Shown: positions 25,172-34,232, numbered from the stretch's first letter. The stretch is DNA of 64,000 bases from Candidatus Riflebacteria bacterium HGW-Riflebacteria-2 (GCA_002839435.1 PGYA01000014.1:16270-80269); one strand, 5' to 3'. Notes: generated by a model from the letters alone, not told the origin. Made by a program: numbers and translations.

Positions 25172-26554
25172 ATGAAATCGACAACCAAAGTGGGAATCAT
25201 GACTCTGTTAGCAGTTCTGCTGCTTTCATATATGGTGTTCGTTATCGGCGACCTCAGCTTTACCGAGCAGGGTTATGAGTTTTTTGTCAGCTTTTATTCT
25301 GTCAACGGCTTGAGCAAGGGTTCCACCGTTTCGATGTCAGGCGTCAAAATCGGCAAGGTCACGAGCATCGAAATCCGCGACGACCAGGTGTACGTCAAAG
25401 TCTATATTCAAGATAAAAAGATGCACATCAGGCGCAAAAGCATTTTTACCATTTCTACTGCCGGTCTGATGGGGGAAAAATTTGTCGAAATCATGCCGAC
25501 GCGCGATTATTCTTCGCCTTACGTCGTCGATCAGGAGGTCGTGCCTGGTACTGATCCGACCCGTATGGATGAACTCTTTGAGCAGGGTAACGTGCTGATT
25601 CAGAAATTGCAGGAGTTGACGGCTTCGGCCAAGGATATCATTGGTGATCCAGAACTCAAAGAGAACACCCGCATTATGTTCAGAAATGCCAGAAACGCTT
25701 CTGATCGGATGAATGACATCATCAGTTCGGTGCAGAAGCGCTCAGATAGCATCGTCGAAAGTCTCGACAACATTCTCAAGCGTGTCGATGACGAAATCAT
25801 CAAAAACCGCGACGATATTCGCGTCGTTGTTGCCAACTTCAGATTGCTGAGTGACCGCCTGTCGAGCCTGGCCGAAGATTCGCGCACCGATATTCGCGAA
25901 ATTGTCGGCAATGTGCGCAGTGCTACTGACAAACTCGACAGCATGATCGAAGAACTCAATCAGAATAATAAGATGACAGACGACCTGCGTAACATGATCG
26001 AGTCGCTCAGAGATGCCTCTGATAATGCGCGCGTCATTACTCAGGAAGTCAAAGAAATCGTAGCCGACAAGGAAATCCGCAAGAAAATCAATACCGGTCT
26101 CGACGATGCCCACAAGCTTGCTCAGGCTGTTGACAAGGTTTTCCTCAATATCCGCCAGACCCGTATCGATTTCAAATACCTGCTCAGATATCATGACGAC
26201 ACCGAGTCGTTCTTCTCTGACCTCACAGTCGATCTATATCCGAGTGACAAGACCTTCTATCGCTTCGGCGTCGAAGATATAGGTGGCGCCGACGCGTTCA
26301 GTCTTATGGTGGCCAGAGGTGCCGATTCCAATCTGGTTAAGCGTGGCGGTATCATCAGTTCTAAGGTTGGTCTTGGCTTTGACTACTATCTGGCTGATGT
26401 CATTCAGTTGTCTGCTGACTTCATCGATACTACCGATTCTGAAATCAGGCTTAAGGCCGGTTATCTTATGACCGAGAATATCAGGTTTGAGCTGCGAATC
26501 GACGATGCCATGGATAAGAGGGATGTGAACTTCGGCATTGAATATAAATTCTAA
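25172..26554 (+). CDS. mlaD: MlaD-like MCE-domain protein with long C-terminal extension
   Basis: A 460-residue MCE protein, far longer than E. coli MlaD (183). It has an N-terminal membrane helix (about 8-28) and an MCE domain (about 35-115, with GLSKGSTVSMSGVKIGKVTS). A long helical region (130-330) is rich in heptad-like Arg/Asp/Leu, and a final beta-rich stretch (about 350-460) has alternating aromatic residues and ends in IEYKF. That tail looks like part of an outer-membrane barrel with a terminal Phe, which could let one protein span the periplasm. The start has AGGAG 6 nt upstream. It completes an mlaEFD operon. Confidence 0.9.
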   Translation: MKSTTKVGIMTLLAVLLLSYMVFVIGDLSFTEQGYEFFVSFYSVNGLSKGSTVSMSGVKIGKVTSIEIRDDQVYVKVYIQDKKMHIRRKSIFTISTAGLMGEKFVEIMPTRDYSSPYVVDQEVVPGTDPTRMDELFEQGNVLIQKLQELTASAKDIIGDPELKENTRIMFRNARNASDRMNDIISSVQKRSDSIVESLDNILKRVDDEIIKNRDDIRVVVANFRLLSDRLSSLAEDSRTDIREIVGNVRSATDKLDSMIEELNQNNKMTDDLRNMIESLRDASDNARVITQEVKEIVADKEIRKKINTGLDDAHKLAQAVDKVFLNIRQTRIDFKYLLRYHDDTESFFSDLTVDLYPSDKTFYRFGVEDIGGADAFSLMVARGADSNLVKRGGIISSKVGLGFDYYLADVIQLSADFIDTTDSEIRLKAGYLMTENIRFELRIDDAMDKRDVNFGIEYKF

Positions 26555-26570
26555 CTTCTCGGTAAAATAC

Positions 26571-27593
26571 ATGCACGTGCGTGATCTGGTGCTGCAAAAG
26601 CCACGCGTGCTGCTGGTTACAACCGGCGGCACGATCACCATGCTGCGCGGCGCCAACGGCAGTCTTTACCCCTGTGAAGATGCGGGTATGTTGTTGGAGC
26701 GCATCCCAGAGCTAAATACCCTGGCGGATATCGATATTTTGCCACTGACCAGTGTTGATTCGAGCGATATTACTCCGGCGGTCTGGTTGACGATTGCGCG
26801 TGCCATCTTTCAACGCATCAAGGAATACGATGGATTCGTGGTGACGCATGGCACTGACACGCTTTGTTACACTGCCGCAGCCCTTTCGTTTATGCTGCAG
26901 GAACTGAGTAAGCCGGTTATTATAACGGGTTCTCAGGTGCCACTCGAAGAGATTGGTTCTGATGGCCGCGCCAATCTTATAAATGCTGTGCGTGTCGCGA
27001 TTTCAGACCTGGCCGAAGTGGCGGTGGTTTTTGGTTCTTTGATTATCAGGGGCACGCGTGCCAAGAAAACCTCGGTTTTTGACATGCAGGCCTTTATATC
27101 GGTAAATGATGTCCCCCTCGGAACCATTGGCCTGGCAATAAAATTCAGCAGTTTCGCCAAAACTCGCAGCCGTCGCAAGCCGCTTTTACGCACAGCCATC
27201 AATGAAAACGTCGCGCTGATTCCGGTTTATCCAGGAATGAAGCCATGCATTATTGAATATATAGCAGGCTGCCATGATGGCATTGTACTTGAAGGCTATG
27301 GTGCCGGTAATATTCCGACCGGCGAGAAATCTTTGATTCCTGCGATCAGCCAGGCTGTTGCGCGCAATGTGCCAGTCGTCGTCTGTACCCAGTGTATAGT
27401 CGGATCGACCGAAATGGAACTTTATCAGGTTGGTCGTGCGGCGCTTGAAGCCGGGGCTATTCCGGCGATGGACATGACCCCGGAAGCGACATTGGTCAAG
27501 TTGATGTGGGTGCTTGGCCAGACAGACGATATGGGCTCGATCGATTCGATGATGCAGAAGTGCTTTGTCGGCGAACTGCACGAGGTCAGCTGA
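26571..27593 (+). CDS. ansA: Type I L-asparaginase
   Basis: With the ATG at 26571 the protein has 340 residues, almost the same as E. coli AnsA (338). Motif 1 VTTGGTITML carries the nucleophilic Thr, and motif 2 GFVVTHGTDTLCYTAAALSF carries the second catalytic Thr-Asp. TGSQVPLEEIGSDGRANLIN follows, as in cytoplasmic type I enzymes. No signal peptide is present. It hydrolyses asparagine to aspartate and ammonia. An in-frame TTG at 26538 overlaps mlaD by 17 nt and is the alternative start. Confidence 0.9.
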   Translation: MHVRDLVLQKPRVLLVTTGGTITMLRGANGSLYPCEDAGMLLERIPELNTLADIDILPLTSVDSSDITPAVWLTIARAIFQRIKEYDGFVVTHGTDTLCYTAAALSFMLQELSKPVIITGSQVPLEEIGSDGRANLINAVRVAISDLAEVAVVFGSLIIRGTRAKKTSVFDMQAFISVNDVPLGTIGLAIKFSSFAKTRSRRKPLLRTAINENVALIPVYPGMKPCIIEYIAGCHDGIVLEGYGAGNIPTGEKSLIPAISQAVARNVPVVVCTQCIVGSTEMELYQVGRAALEAGAIPAMDMTPEATLVKLMWVLGQTDDMGSIDSMMQKCFVGELHEVS

Positions 27594-27595
27594 AT

Positions 27596-29146
27596 TTGAA
27601 AACATGCCCGGAATGCCATAAGCCGGTTGCGGTATCGCTGCTTTACTGTACGATCTGCGGTGCCGATCTCAGCCAGCCGGCAAAAGCCGGGCGTGAGCGC
27701 ATTCTACTTGTGTTGACACCATTTTTTCTGATTCTTGTGGCGGTTACCCTGAGTGTTGAAGCCGGTGTTATTGACGCTGTCGATAATGGCCTGGCTTTTG
27801 GCGGTGGTCTCGCCATGATTTATCTGTTTTCGGCTCTTGTTTTCTGGCTGCTTGCCAGAGTATTCAAGTTGCCGGCTCTGGCTGAGAGTTTCTGGCAGGC
27901 CGGGCTGGTCTCAACGGCAAGTTTTATCGTCTCGGTACTGTTGGCTTATCAGGTTGGTGAACTGTTTGCCAATGAATCAATTACATCGATCGGTCCGGTT
28001 AAATATCACTTTGCGGTACTTGAAACACTGGCAGTAATCTTTTTGCCGGTTTATTTTGCTGGTTTACTCGCTGTTTCAGCGCGTGCGCGCATCACCCGGT
28101 TTCCCGAAAGCGCGTCAAACAATTTTTTAAGGATACTTTTTCGTTATGCTTTTGTACTGATACCGGTTTGTGTGGGTATGCTGGCTACTTGCATCGATCT
28201 GGCTCAGCCCCCCGCCAAACAGGCAATGGTGCGGGCACGCGTTTTGTATGAACTGCAGGCTGCTGATCTTGCGTTGCGCACGCTTGATGACGCGCTGGCT
28301 GCCGATGAGGCTTTCGCACCGCTGCATTTTCTCAAGGGCATCACGATTCTTGACTTTCCCAATGACAGGTATTCGGCTGAAGATGCAGTTAAACACCTTG
28401 AAAGGGCCAATGAATTGCAAGCAAAGGTGCCGGCCTGGCTATATCGCCTGAGTATGGCTTATGACCTCGAAAGAAATGGTGCCGGAGCTATCGCTGCCGC
28501 TACTGAAGCTGTCGGGTTGCTTCCTGGCGATGCTTTTCTCTGGCAGCATCTGGGTGATCTCAATATGAAATACAAGCACGGGCCAGCATCTGTTCTTGCT
28601 TACAGAAAGGCTCTTGAGCTGACTCCACAGGATCCGATGTTGCTCAATAACCTTGCTTATACCATGCTGGAACTTGATATGGAGCTGCCACAGGCTCTTG
28701 AGATGGCAAGAATGTCGGTAGAAATTATGCCAGACCGGGTTTTCAATCTAGACACACTTGCCTGGGCATATTATAAAAATGCCCAATACCCTGAAGCTCT
28801 CGAGATTATGAGTGCCATTTTTTCCGGGCGCACTGAAATCTCGCCTGAAATCGACTTTCATTACGCCCGCATTCTACAGTCCATGGACATGCTTAAAAAC
28901 CCGCTCGAAACTTATGACAAAATGCTGGCAAGACCCGAGATTGCGGCAGATCATCATCTGTTCCAACAGGTCTACCAGGCCAGGACAGAAGCTGAAAATG
29001 CTGTCGCAGAAGCCCCGCTATCGCCTGCCGCTACCGGAACAGAAGATATTGGATCGACAGATTCTTCTCAAGAACTTAATAAAGATGAAACAACTGCCGA
29101 TAACACGCCTATCAATCCACCGGGAGAAGCAGTCGATGAAGATTAA
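27596..29146 (+). CDS. Zinc-ribbon membrane protein with TPR repeats
   Basis: A 516-residue protein. Residues 1-25 form a zinc ribbon (CPECHKP then CTICGAD). It is followed by several membrane helices between about 35 and 205, then a TPR region (about 220-460, for example ALELTPQDPMLLNNLAYTML) and an acidic low-complexity tail. The TTG at 27596 is chosen because GAGG lies 10 nt upstream and the zinc ribbon would otherwise be preceded by unrelated residues; it begins 2 nt after the asparaginase stop. It is probably a scaffold at the membrane; no specific function is known to me. Its 3' end overlaps the metalloprotease gene by 11 nt. Confidence 0.75.
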   Translation: MKTCPECHKPVAVSLLYCTICGADLSQPAKAGRERILLVLTPFFLILVAVTLSVEAGVIDAVDNGLAFGGGLAMIYLFSALVFWLLARVFKLPALAESFWQAGLVSTASFIVSVLLAYQVGELFANESITSIGPVKYHFAVLETLAVIFLPVYFAGLLAVSARARITRFPESASNNFLRILFRYAFVLIPVCVGMLATCIDLAQPPAKQAMVRARVLYELQAADLALRTLDDALAADEAFAPLHFLKGITILDFPNDRYSAEDAVKHLERANELQAKVPAWLYRLSMAYDLERNGAGAIAAATEAVGLLPGDAFLWQHLGDLNMKYKHGPASVLAYRKALELTPQDPMLLNNLAYTMLELDMELPQALEMARMSVEIMPDRVFNLDTLAWAYYKNAQYPEALEIMSAIFSGRTEISPEIDFHYARILQSMDMLKNPLETYDKMLARPEIAADHHLFQQVYQARTEAENAVAEAPLSPAATGTEDIGSTDSSQELNKDETTADNTPINPPGEAVDED

Positions 29147-30416
29147 AGGCTCCAGGCTCGCTGTCTGTGTTGCAATCTTTGTTTTGCTTCTGGTGCTCGG
29201 CATACCTGCCGAAACGTTAGCCGTTCTGCACATAGATACCAGTTATAGCGGCAAATTCCGCAATACATCAGGTTATGCCAAGATCATCGCCGACCTCCCC
29301 TTCGTTTACCAGGAGGCTTTTCAGAGAATCGAACGTTCGCTTGGCATTCCGGCCCGCGAGCAGATGTATGTCGTGGTAATGTTTTCCGACCACCTGACCT
29401 ATAAGGGTTTCAGACTGCGCGGCAAGCGTCAGTCTATGCGCACCACCAACCGAACTGTCATTCATTACATTCATATCGATCTTGATTTTCTCATCAACGG
29501 TCAGGCGACACTGCTCGAAGAGATGACGCATGAAATGACCCACGCGATCATGGCTGATATAATGGGTTTGCGCGAATACGACAGTCTGCCGATGTGGATC
29601 AAGGAAGGCACGGCAGTGCATGCGGCCGATCAGGGCCAGGCGCGCATTCGTGCTCTCACCCGGCGTGGCTTCGACATCAACGCCATCGGTGGCGAAGACG
29701 AGAACATCGAAGGCAATCCGATTTCTCTCGAAAAATACGTCGAAAATTATCTCAAGATCAGATTTTTGCTGAAAACTTTTGGCAGCAGCGCCCTGCATCG
29801 TTTTGTTAAACGGCTGATGCAGTCGGGCAACGTTAAGCAGGAGCTGGCAGTCTGTTTCAACGGCTTGAGCGAAGAAGTCATGAATCAGTATGCGCAGGAC
29901 TTCGTCAAGGCAACATTGCTCGATAACGCCCGGCCGGTCGCTTCGCAGGAAAATCTGCAGCGCGGCGTAAGGTTCTTTGATGAAGGTGAATATCTTTCGG
30001 CCCGACTCGCTTTGACCGATGCGCTCTACGGTGGTCTCAGCGACAATGAATTTCAGACGGCGGCCTATCTGCTGGCTGAGTGCTACATTCAGGAACGCAA
30101 CCCGCAGGGTGCTCTCAACCTGCTCAAACAGTTCAAGCCCGATCCGCGCAACGTTCCGGTCGATCGCTACGAATTTTTGAGCGCCTATTCAGAATACGCC
30201 ATGGGGCTGGTTACCAACGCTTATTTCGGTTTCAAGAAGGCTTTCGAGACTTCCAACAACCAGGCGGTGCGTGAGGGTGCTCTGTATTACATCATCAGAA
30301 TTCTCATCGAACTCGGCAACCGCGCCGAAGCCGACCGTGTCATGGTCATGCTGCGCGAGCAGTTTCCCAAAAGCAGCTATCTCATTCTTGCCGGCCGCGT
30401 TCTTTCATCTCGCTAA
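29136..30416 (+). CDS. Exported peptidase-MA-like metalloprotease with TPR tail
   Basis: A 426-residue protein with a signal peptide (MKIKGSRLAVCVAIFVLLLV, cleavage near residue 28). Its gluzincin-type zinc site is HEMTH at 132-136, followed by the third-ligand region MWIKEGTAVHA. The C-terminal 170 residues are helical repeats of TPR type. Family members of the peptidase-MA-like group are poorly characterised; substrate unknown. The ATG at 29136 has GGGAG 9 nt upstream and lies inside the end of the preceding gene, so the two TPR proteins are probably made together. Confidence 0.8.
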   Translation: MKIKGSRLAVCVAIFVLLLVLGIPAETLAVLHIDTSYSGKFRNTSGYAKIIADLPFVYQEAFQRIERSLGIPAREQMYVVVMFSDHLTYKGFRLRGKRQSMRTTNRTVIHYIHIDLDFLINGQATLLEEMTHEMTHAIMADIMGLREYDSLPMWIKEGTAVHAADQGQARIRALTRRGFDINAIGGEDENIEGNPISLEKYVENYLKIRFLLKTFGSSALHRFVKRLMQSGNVKQELAVCFNGLSEEVMNQYAQDFVKATLLDNARPVASQENLQRGVRFFDEGEYLSARLALTDALYGGLSDNEFQTAAYLLAECYIQERNPQGALNLLKQFKPDPRNVPVDRYEFLSAYSEYAMGLVTNAYFGFKKAFETSNNQAVREGALYYIIRILIELGNRAEADRVMVMLREQFPKSSYLILAGRVLSSR

Positions 30417-30514
30417 AACTCAACCCGTCTGACAAGCCGAGCTATGGATGAATCCCAGAACGACTTTTAGATGCTGCCAGTCCAAACTATTGATGGCTGT
30501 TAAGCTCAACTTCG

Positions 30515-30544
30515 TTGACAGGCGCGTGCACGGCGTGTTACCTT
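30515..30544 (+). promoter_or_regulatory. Candidate promoter for the punA-prfA transcription unit
   Basis: A perfect -35 TTGACA (30515-30520) is followed after 18 bp by TACCTT (30539-30544), a poor -10 (3 of 6). It lies 46 nt upstream of the purine nucleoside phosphorylase start, in a 173-bp gap. Confidence 0.35.
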
Positions 30545-30589
30545 ACTTTGCCCTGATGATGCCAAATTCTGCATGCAAAGGAAGAGAGT

Positions 30590-31405
30590 ATGAAAGCCAA
30601 AATTCAGGAAGCCGCCGATTTTATCAATAAAAAAGCCCCGGTCAAACCAACCGTAGCGTTGGTGCTCGGTTCCGGGCTCGGCAAATTCGCCGATTCGCTC
30701 AAAAACGCGGTTGCCATTCCTTACGAAGAGATCCCGCATTTTCCTGTGTCAACGGTCAAGGGCCATGCCGGCAAGCTGGTTATCGGTGAAGCCGGAGGCA
30801 AGCAGATCGTTGCCATGCAGGGTCGCTTTCATTATTACGAAGGCTATTCGATGCAGGAAATCACCTTTCCGATGCGCGTCATGATGGCGCTCGGCGCCGT
30901 CGATCTTATCATTACCAACGCTTCTGGCGGTCTCAATCGAAATTTCAAGGTTGGCGATCTGATGATCATGACCGACCATATGAATCACATGGGTGATAAC
31001 CCGCTGATTGGCATCAACGACGACGAAGTCGGGCCGCGCTTTCCGCCGATGCAGGGCGTATATACGCCTGAACTGGTCAATGAAGCCATGAAAATCGGTC
31101 GCCATATCGGCGCGCCGGTTGAACGCGGCGTTTACGTGGCTGTCAGCGGCCCCAATTACGAAACCGCCGCTGAACTTCGCGCTTTCAGAATTCTCGGTGC
31201 CGATGCCGTTGGTATGTCGACGGTTCCTGAGGTCATTGTGGCCGTGCATGGCGGCATCAAGCGCATTCTCGGCATCAGCTGCATAACCGACCTGGCAACC
31301 GGCGAAGGGCATGAAGAGGTCAACCATGAAGACGTTATCGCCGCCGCTGCCGCCGCACAACCCTATTTCCTAAAACTTATCGAAAAGATGCTCGAAAGGC
31401 TCTGA
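30590..31405 (+). CDS. punA: Purine nucleoside phosphorylase, trimeric type
   Basis: A 271-residue PNP of the PNP-I/PunA family. The phosphate loop is in VALVLGSGLGKFAD; HFPVSTVKGHAGKL, QGRFHYYEGYSMQEITFPMR and TNASGGLN are conserved family blocks; SGPNYETAAELRAFRILGAD is near the purine site. It cleaves inosine or guanosine with phosphate to base plus ribose-1-phosphate (purine salvage, cytoplasm). AAAGGAAGAGAG precedes the ATG. The prfA gene begins 6 nt later, so they probably share a transcript. Confidence 0.95.
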   Translation: MKAKIQEAADFINKKAPVKPTVALVLGSGLGKFADSLKNAVAIPYEEIPHFPVSTVKGHAGKLVIGEAGGKQIVAMQGRFHYYEGYSMQEITFPMRVMMALGAVDLIITNASGGLNRNFKVGDLMIMTDHMNHMGDNPLIGINDDEVGPRFPPMQGVYTPELVNEAMKIGRHIGAPVERGVYVAVSGPNYETAAELRAFRILGADAVGMSTVPEVIVAVHGGIKRILGISCITDLATGEGHEEVNHEDVIAAAAAAQPYFLKLIEKMLERL

Positions 31406-31411
31406 TTTTAA

Positions 31412-32488
31412 ATGCTCGACCGCCTCGAAACCGTTTACGAAAATTTCAAGGAACTGACCGACAAGCTTTCAAACCCGAAGGTTATCGGTAATCAGGCTGA
31501 ATTTCAGCGCCTTGCCCGGCGCCGTTCCGAGCTTGAGCCCGTTGTTGAAGCGTATCATCGCTACGCTGAACTTCTTAAGCGTCTTGATGGCGCGAAGCAG
31601 ATGCTTGCTGGCGAAACCGACCCCGAGATCATTGAAATGGCCGAGCTTGAGATTGCTGAGACCGAACCCGAGATAGAAAGTCTCGAAAAAGAGATCAAGC
31701 TGCTGCTGGTTCCGAAAGATGCTGACGACAGCAAGAACACTATTTTTGAAATCCGCGCTGGCACTGGTGGCGAAGAAGCTGCTTTGTTCGCTGCGGTTCT
31801 CTATCGCATGTATTCGAGGTATGCTGAACGCCGTGGCTGGAAATGCGAGCTGATGAGCATGAGTGAAACCGGTATTGGCGGCATCAAGGAAGTCGTGTTC
31901 TCGGTACAGGGCAATGGCGCCTTTGGCCGGCTCAAATTTGAGAGCGGTGTACATCGCGTGCAGCGGGTGCCGCAGACTGAGGCTTCTGGGCGTGTACATA
32001 CTTCGGCTGCCACGGTTGCTGTTCTGCCCGAAGCAGAAGATGTCGACGTTCGCGTCGATGAGAGCGAACTGCGTTTCGATGTTTTCAGATCGTCAGGTCC
32101 TGGCGGTCAGAGCGTTAATACCACAGATTCGGCAGTGCGCGTGACCCACCTGCCGACCGGCATTGTGGTCAGCTGCCAGGACGAAAAGAGCCAGCACAAA
32201 AACAAGGCCAAGGCTCTGCGTATTCTCATGGCCCGCCTGCTCGACAACGCGCGCATGCAGGCCGATGCTGTCCGCGCTGACAGTCGGCGCAGTCAAGTTG
32301 GCAGCGGCGACCGTTCCGAGCGTATCCGGACCTACAACTTCCCGCAGCAGCGCCTGACCGACCACCGCATCGGCCTCACCGTCTATCGCCTCACTGAAAT
32401 TGTCGATGGCGATATCGACGAGATCATCTCAGCCCTCATCGAAGCCGACAACCTGCGCAAACTAGCCGAAGACGACTCCCACATCTGA
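31412..32488 (+). CDS. prfA: Peptide chain release factor 1
   Basis: A 358-residue class I release factor. The codon-recognition region has PQT in [20 protein letters not shown], the RF1-type PxT (RF2 has SPF). The GGQ motif lies at residues 231-233 ([14 protein letters not shown]). Length matches RF1, with no programmed frameshift (which marks prfB). It releases peptides at UAA and UAG. The methyltransferase for this Gln (PrmC) is encoded downstream, as in many bacteria, but a vapBC pair lies between them here. Confidence 0.97.
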   Translation: MLDRLETVYENFKELTDKLSNPKVIGNQAEFQRLARRRSELEPVVEAYHRYAELLKRLDGAKQMLAGETDPEIIEMAELEIAETEPEIESLEKEIKLLLVPKDADDSKNTIFEIRAGTGGEEAALFAAVLYRMYSRYAERRGWKCELMSMSETGIGGIKEVVFSVQGNGAFGRLKFESGVHRVQRVPQTEASGRVHTSAATVAVLPEAEDVDVRVDESELRFDVFRSSGPGGQSVNTTDSAVRVTHLPTGIVVSCQDEKSQHKNKAKALRILMARLLDNARMQADAVRADSRRSQVGSGDRSERIRTYNFPQQRLTDHRIGLTVYRLTEIVDGDIDEIISALIEADNLRKLAEDDSHI

Positions 32489-32555
32489 GTGAGTGCTGTG
32501 GCTATGAGCTTTGGCCTGTCTGAATTTTTGCAGTCAGCTTTGTTCTAAAAAGCAC

Positions 32556-32590
32556 TTGATATACACATAAATATTGATATAATGTGTATA
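32556..32590 (+). promoter_or_regulatory. vapBC promoter with overlapping palindromic operator
   Basis: The -35 TTGATA (32556-32561) and perfect -10 TATAAT (32578-32583) are 16 bp apart. A 9-bp perfect inverted repeat, TATACACAT (32560-32568) and ATGTGTATA (32582-32590), with a 13-bp spacer, covers both. This is the expected layout for autorepression by the VapB-VapC complex. Confidence 0.8.
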
Positions 32591-32611
32591 GATGCGTTTG
32601 AGGAGGTCGTG

Positions 32612-32824
32612 ATGAAACGTACAAATATTGAGCTTGACGAAAAACTGGTTGAAGACTGCGTCAAGTTAACCGGCATAAGAACCAGAAAAGCTCTTATAGA
32701 TCATGCTTTGCGTGAATTGCTCAGACATGAAAGGCAGCTTGAACTTCTTGAGCTGAAGGGCAAAGTGCGCTGGGAAGGCGATCTTGAAGATTGGCGGTGT
32801 GGTCGGTATGATGGTGCTTGTTGA
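32612..32824 (+). CDS. vapB: VapB-type antitoxin
   Basis: A 70-residue antitoxin. The N-terminus MKRTNIELDEKLVEDCVKL with RTRKALIDHALRELL is the ribbon-helix-helix DNA-binding module of DUF2191/VapB proteins. The C-terminal 25 residues (WEGDLEDWRCGRYD) should wrap the toxin. AGGAGG lies 5 nt before the ATG at 32612; an in-frame ATG at 32582 falls inside the operator and is rejected. It probably binds the palindrome at 32560-32590 and overlaps vapC by 14 nt. Confidence 0.9.
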   Translation: MKRTNIELDEKLVEDCVKLTGIRTRKALIDHALRELLRHERQLELLELKGKVRWEGDLEDWRCGRYDGAC

Positions 32825-33209
32825 TACAAGTGTGTGGATAGACTTTTTTTCTGCAGCAGATCTTCCACATGTTAAAACCCTTGAGAACCTAATTCTGGGA
32901 AGAGAAGACATTTGTGTGTGCGGGATTATAGTGACAGAAATTCTTCAAGGCATAAGAATTGATTCTGAATTTAAAAGGATCAAGGGATTGCTTGATAATC
33001 TTGTTGTACTTTCAATGCCGAATTCTGTTTTTATAAGATCGGCAGAAATTTATAGAAACCTCCGAAAAAAGGGCATTACGATCAGAAAATCGGTAGATTG
33101 TATGATCGCGGCAGTAGCCATAGAGCATAATGTGCCAATTCTTCATAATGATAGAGATTTTACTTCTATCGAAGCTCATTTCGGGCTGAAGAGTCTGCCT
33201 TGTAATTAA
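32811..33209 (+). CDS. vapC: VapC-type PIN-domain ribonuclease toxin
   Basis: A 132-residue PIN nuclease. The metal-binding acidic residues are visible: Asp5 (MVLVDTSVWIDFF), Glu43 (VTEILQG), Asp96 (SVDCMIAAVA) and Asp114 (HNDRDF). VapC toxins cleave tRNA or rRNA when the antitoxin is lost. The start at 32811 gives the canonical N-terminus; 32808 is also possible. It lies in the overlap with vapB, so translation is coupled. The prmC gene begins 12 nt later and may be partly read from the vapBC promoter. Confidence 0.9.
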   Translation: MVLVDTSVWIDFFSAADLPHVKTLENLILGREDICVCGIIVTEILQGIRIDSEFKRIKGLLDNLVVLSMPNSVFIRSAEIYRNLRKKGITIRKSVDCMIAAVAIEHNVPILHNDRDFTSIEAHFGLKSLPCN

Positions 33210-33221
33210 AACAGACTGCTT

Positions 33222-34097
33222 ATGAAACAGATTATTCAGCAGGTTATATCGCAGGCGCGGGGGCGGCTCGAAGAGGCTGGTGTCGATGATGCCGCGTTCA
33301 ATGTTAACTGCATGGCGGCGGCCATACTTGGTGTCGATATCGGGCGGTTGCCGCTGCATTGGCCGGAAAAGGCCGGCGCTGATTTTGGCGGGCGTCTCGA
33401 TGAGATGGTGCGCCGACGTTGTGCGCATGAGCCGCTGCAGTATATTCTGCGCAGCTGGAGTTTTCTCGATATGACGCTGGTGACCCGGCCGGGTGCGTTG
33501 ATTCCGCGATCGGAGACTGAAGAAGTTTTTATGGCGGCCGCAAAGGCAATCGAAGAGTCGATCAGCGCCGGTCGAATCCCTCAGAACTTCAGGTTTGCCG
33601 ATGTGGGCACCGGCACTGGCGCACTCGGCCTGGCCATGGCTCGCCGTTTTACTGAAGCGACTGGAGTGCTTATCGATATTTCTGAAGCAGCTCTCGAAGT
33701 TGCCACCGAAAATCTCTGTACATACAAAGACGTGTGCAAAAGAATCGGCGTTGTACGGTCAAACCTGCTCGAAGCGGTACAGCCGACAGGCCTGCATGTG
33801 ATAATTTCGAATCCGCCTTATGTAAACCGCGGCGATATTGCCACGCTGATGCCCGAAGTGAGCGAGTATGAGCCTCTGCTTGCGCTTGATGGCGGTACAT
33901 CCGGGCTCGATCTGATCGAACTTCTGATTGTACAGGCTGCCGAAAAATTGTTGCCCGACGGCCTGCTGATTTTCGAACACGGTCACGGCCAACGCGCTGC
34001 GATAAAAGAGCTCATTGGCAATGGCTGGTCTTCGTGGCATGCCGGCGACGACCTGAGCGGCCGCGAACGCTATTTTATTCTCACCAGAAAGGGCTAG
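33222..34097 (+). CDS. prmC: Release factor glutamine methyltransferase PrmC
   Basis: A 291-residue HemK/PrmC enzyme. The N-terminal helical domain binds the release factor (RRCAHEPLQYILRSWSFLDM is the family's linker block). The SAM motif is RFADVGTGTGALGLAMARRF, and NPPY at 197-200 grips the Gln side chain. It methylates the GGQ glutamine of RF1/RF2. The gene follows vapC by 12 nt with no clear ribosome binding site, so its expression may depend on coupling to the toxin-antitoxin transcript or on read-through from prfA. Confidence 0.95.
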   Translation: MKQIIQQVISQARGRLEEAGVDDAAFNVNCMAAAILGVDIGRLPLHWPEKAGADFGGRLDEMVRRRCAHEPLQYILRSWSFLDMTLVTRPGALIPRSETEEVFMAAAKAIEESISAGRIPQNFRFADVGTGTGALGLAMARRFTEATGVLIDISEAALEVATENLCTYKDVCKRIGVVRSNLLEAVQPTGLHVIISNPPYVNRGDIATLMPEVSEYEPLLALDGGTSGLDLIELLIVQAAEKLLPDGLLIFEHGHGQRAAIKELIGNGWSSWHAGDDLSGRERYFILTRKG

Positions 34098-34129
34098 CTA
34101 TCTGTCAAGATTGAGCATCTGTGTTATCT

Positions 34130-34200
34130 GTCATTGCGAGCGAAGCGAAGCAATCTCTTTGCCAGAAGGATTGCCGCGTCGCTACGCTCCTCGCAATGAC
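34130..34200. repeat. REP-like long palindrome between prmC and tsaC
   Basis: The left arm starts GTCATTGCGAGCGAAGCG (34130-34155, ending CAATC) and the right arm ends TCGCTACGCTCCTCGCAATGAC (34169-34200); they are nearly reverse complementary around a 13-nt loop. The CATTGCGAG...GAAGCAATC palindrome type is scattered in many bacterial genomes. It could act as a transcript hairpin. Only one copy is seen in this window. Confidence 0.8.
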
Positions 34201-34232
34201 CTGTTACGATCCGGTCGTCAAAGGATAGCTGA

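Noticed and set aside
28812..29135. Long N-terminal extension of the metalloprotease frame
   Set aside because: It is inside the TPR gene in another frame; the ATG at 29136 has a ribosome binding site and begins a signal peptide.
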